DNA from: Veillonellaceae bacterium UBA5809
Lineage (GTDB): Bacteria > Bacillota > Negativicutes > Veillonellales > Dialisteraceae
Assembly (NCBI GenBank): GCA_002417965.1
Contig: DIDD01000026.1
Location: 1-6,071 of the forward strand
Reading direction: 5' to 3'
Length of the DNA: 6,071 bases
The position numbers and the translations under genes are program-made. Position 1 is the stretch's first letter. Every line of letters starts with the position of its first letter. The notes under the pieces were generated by a model, which made no database searches, was not told the DNA's origin, and saw only the letters and a program-made list of their open reading frames with translations. Positions 6,051-6,071 of the stretch are shown one piece after another.

Positions 6051-6071
6051 GTTTATCTGCACACAAAAAAA

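Overview
This window looks like ordinary chromosomal core sequence from a low-to-mid GC member of the Bacillota. The evidence is strong AGGAGG-type ribosome binding sites, near-consensus sigma-A promoters, and the gene order mtaB - HIT protein - rpsU - yqeY, which is common in that phylum. The 632-residue glutamine synthetase and the general protein style fit the Negativicutes/Clostridia, with a Dialister- or Veillonella-like organism as my guess; this is inference and needs a similarity search. There are no mobile elements, CRISPR arrays, tRNA or rRNA genes.

Layout. Positions 1-109 hold the 3' end and intrinsic terminator of a leftward gene. Positions 110-2008 (minus) encode a long-form glutamine synthetase behind a leader of about 195 nt that contains inverted repeats and T-runs. 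Positions 2253-2904 (minus) are the rpsU-yqeY pair, driven by a promoter with both consensus hexamers at 17 bp spacing. Positions 3024-4723 (minus) are mtaB (tRNA ms2t6A37 methylthiotransferase) and a HIT-family nucleotide hydrolase, joined by a TAATG stop/start overlap. Positions 4724-4868 are a divergent intergenic region with a promoter facing each way. Positions 4869-6050 (plus) encode a cyclopropane-fatty-acyl-phospholipid synthase.

How the genes relate. The four central genes act around translation: tRNA anticodon-loop modification, a purine-nucleoside phosphoramidase-type HIT protein, ribosomal protein S21, and a YqeY protein related to tRNA amidotransferase domains. I see no terminator between HIT and rpsU, or between yqeY and the glutamine synthetase leader, so leftward readthrough is plausible. 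The first good terminator-like structure after yqeY lies in the synthetase leader. The cfa gene is a separate lipid-modification unit that shares only the divergent control region.

I found no new biological system. The points most worth checking are regulatory: mtaB appears to be transcribed as a leaderless mRNA, the divergent region carries palindromes overlapping both promoters, and the glutamine synthetase leader may act as an attenuator or as the terminator of rpsU-yqeY.
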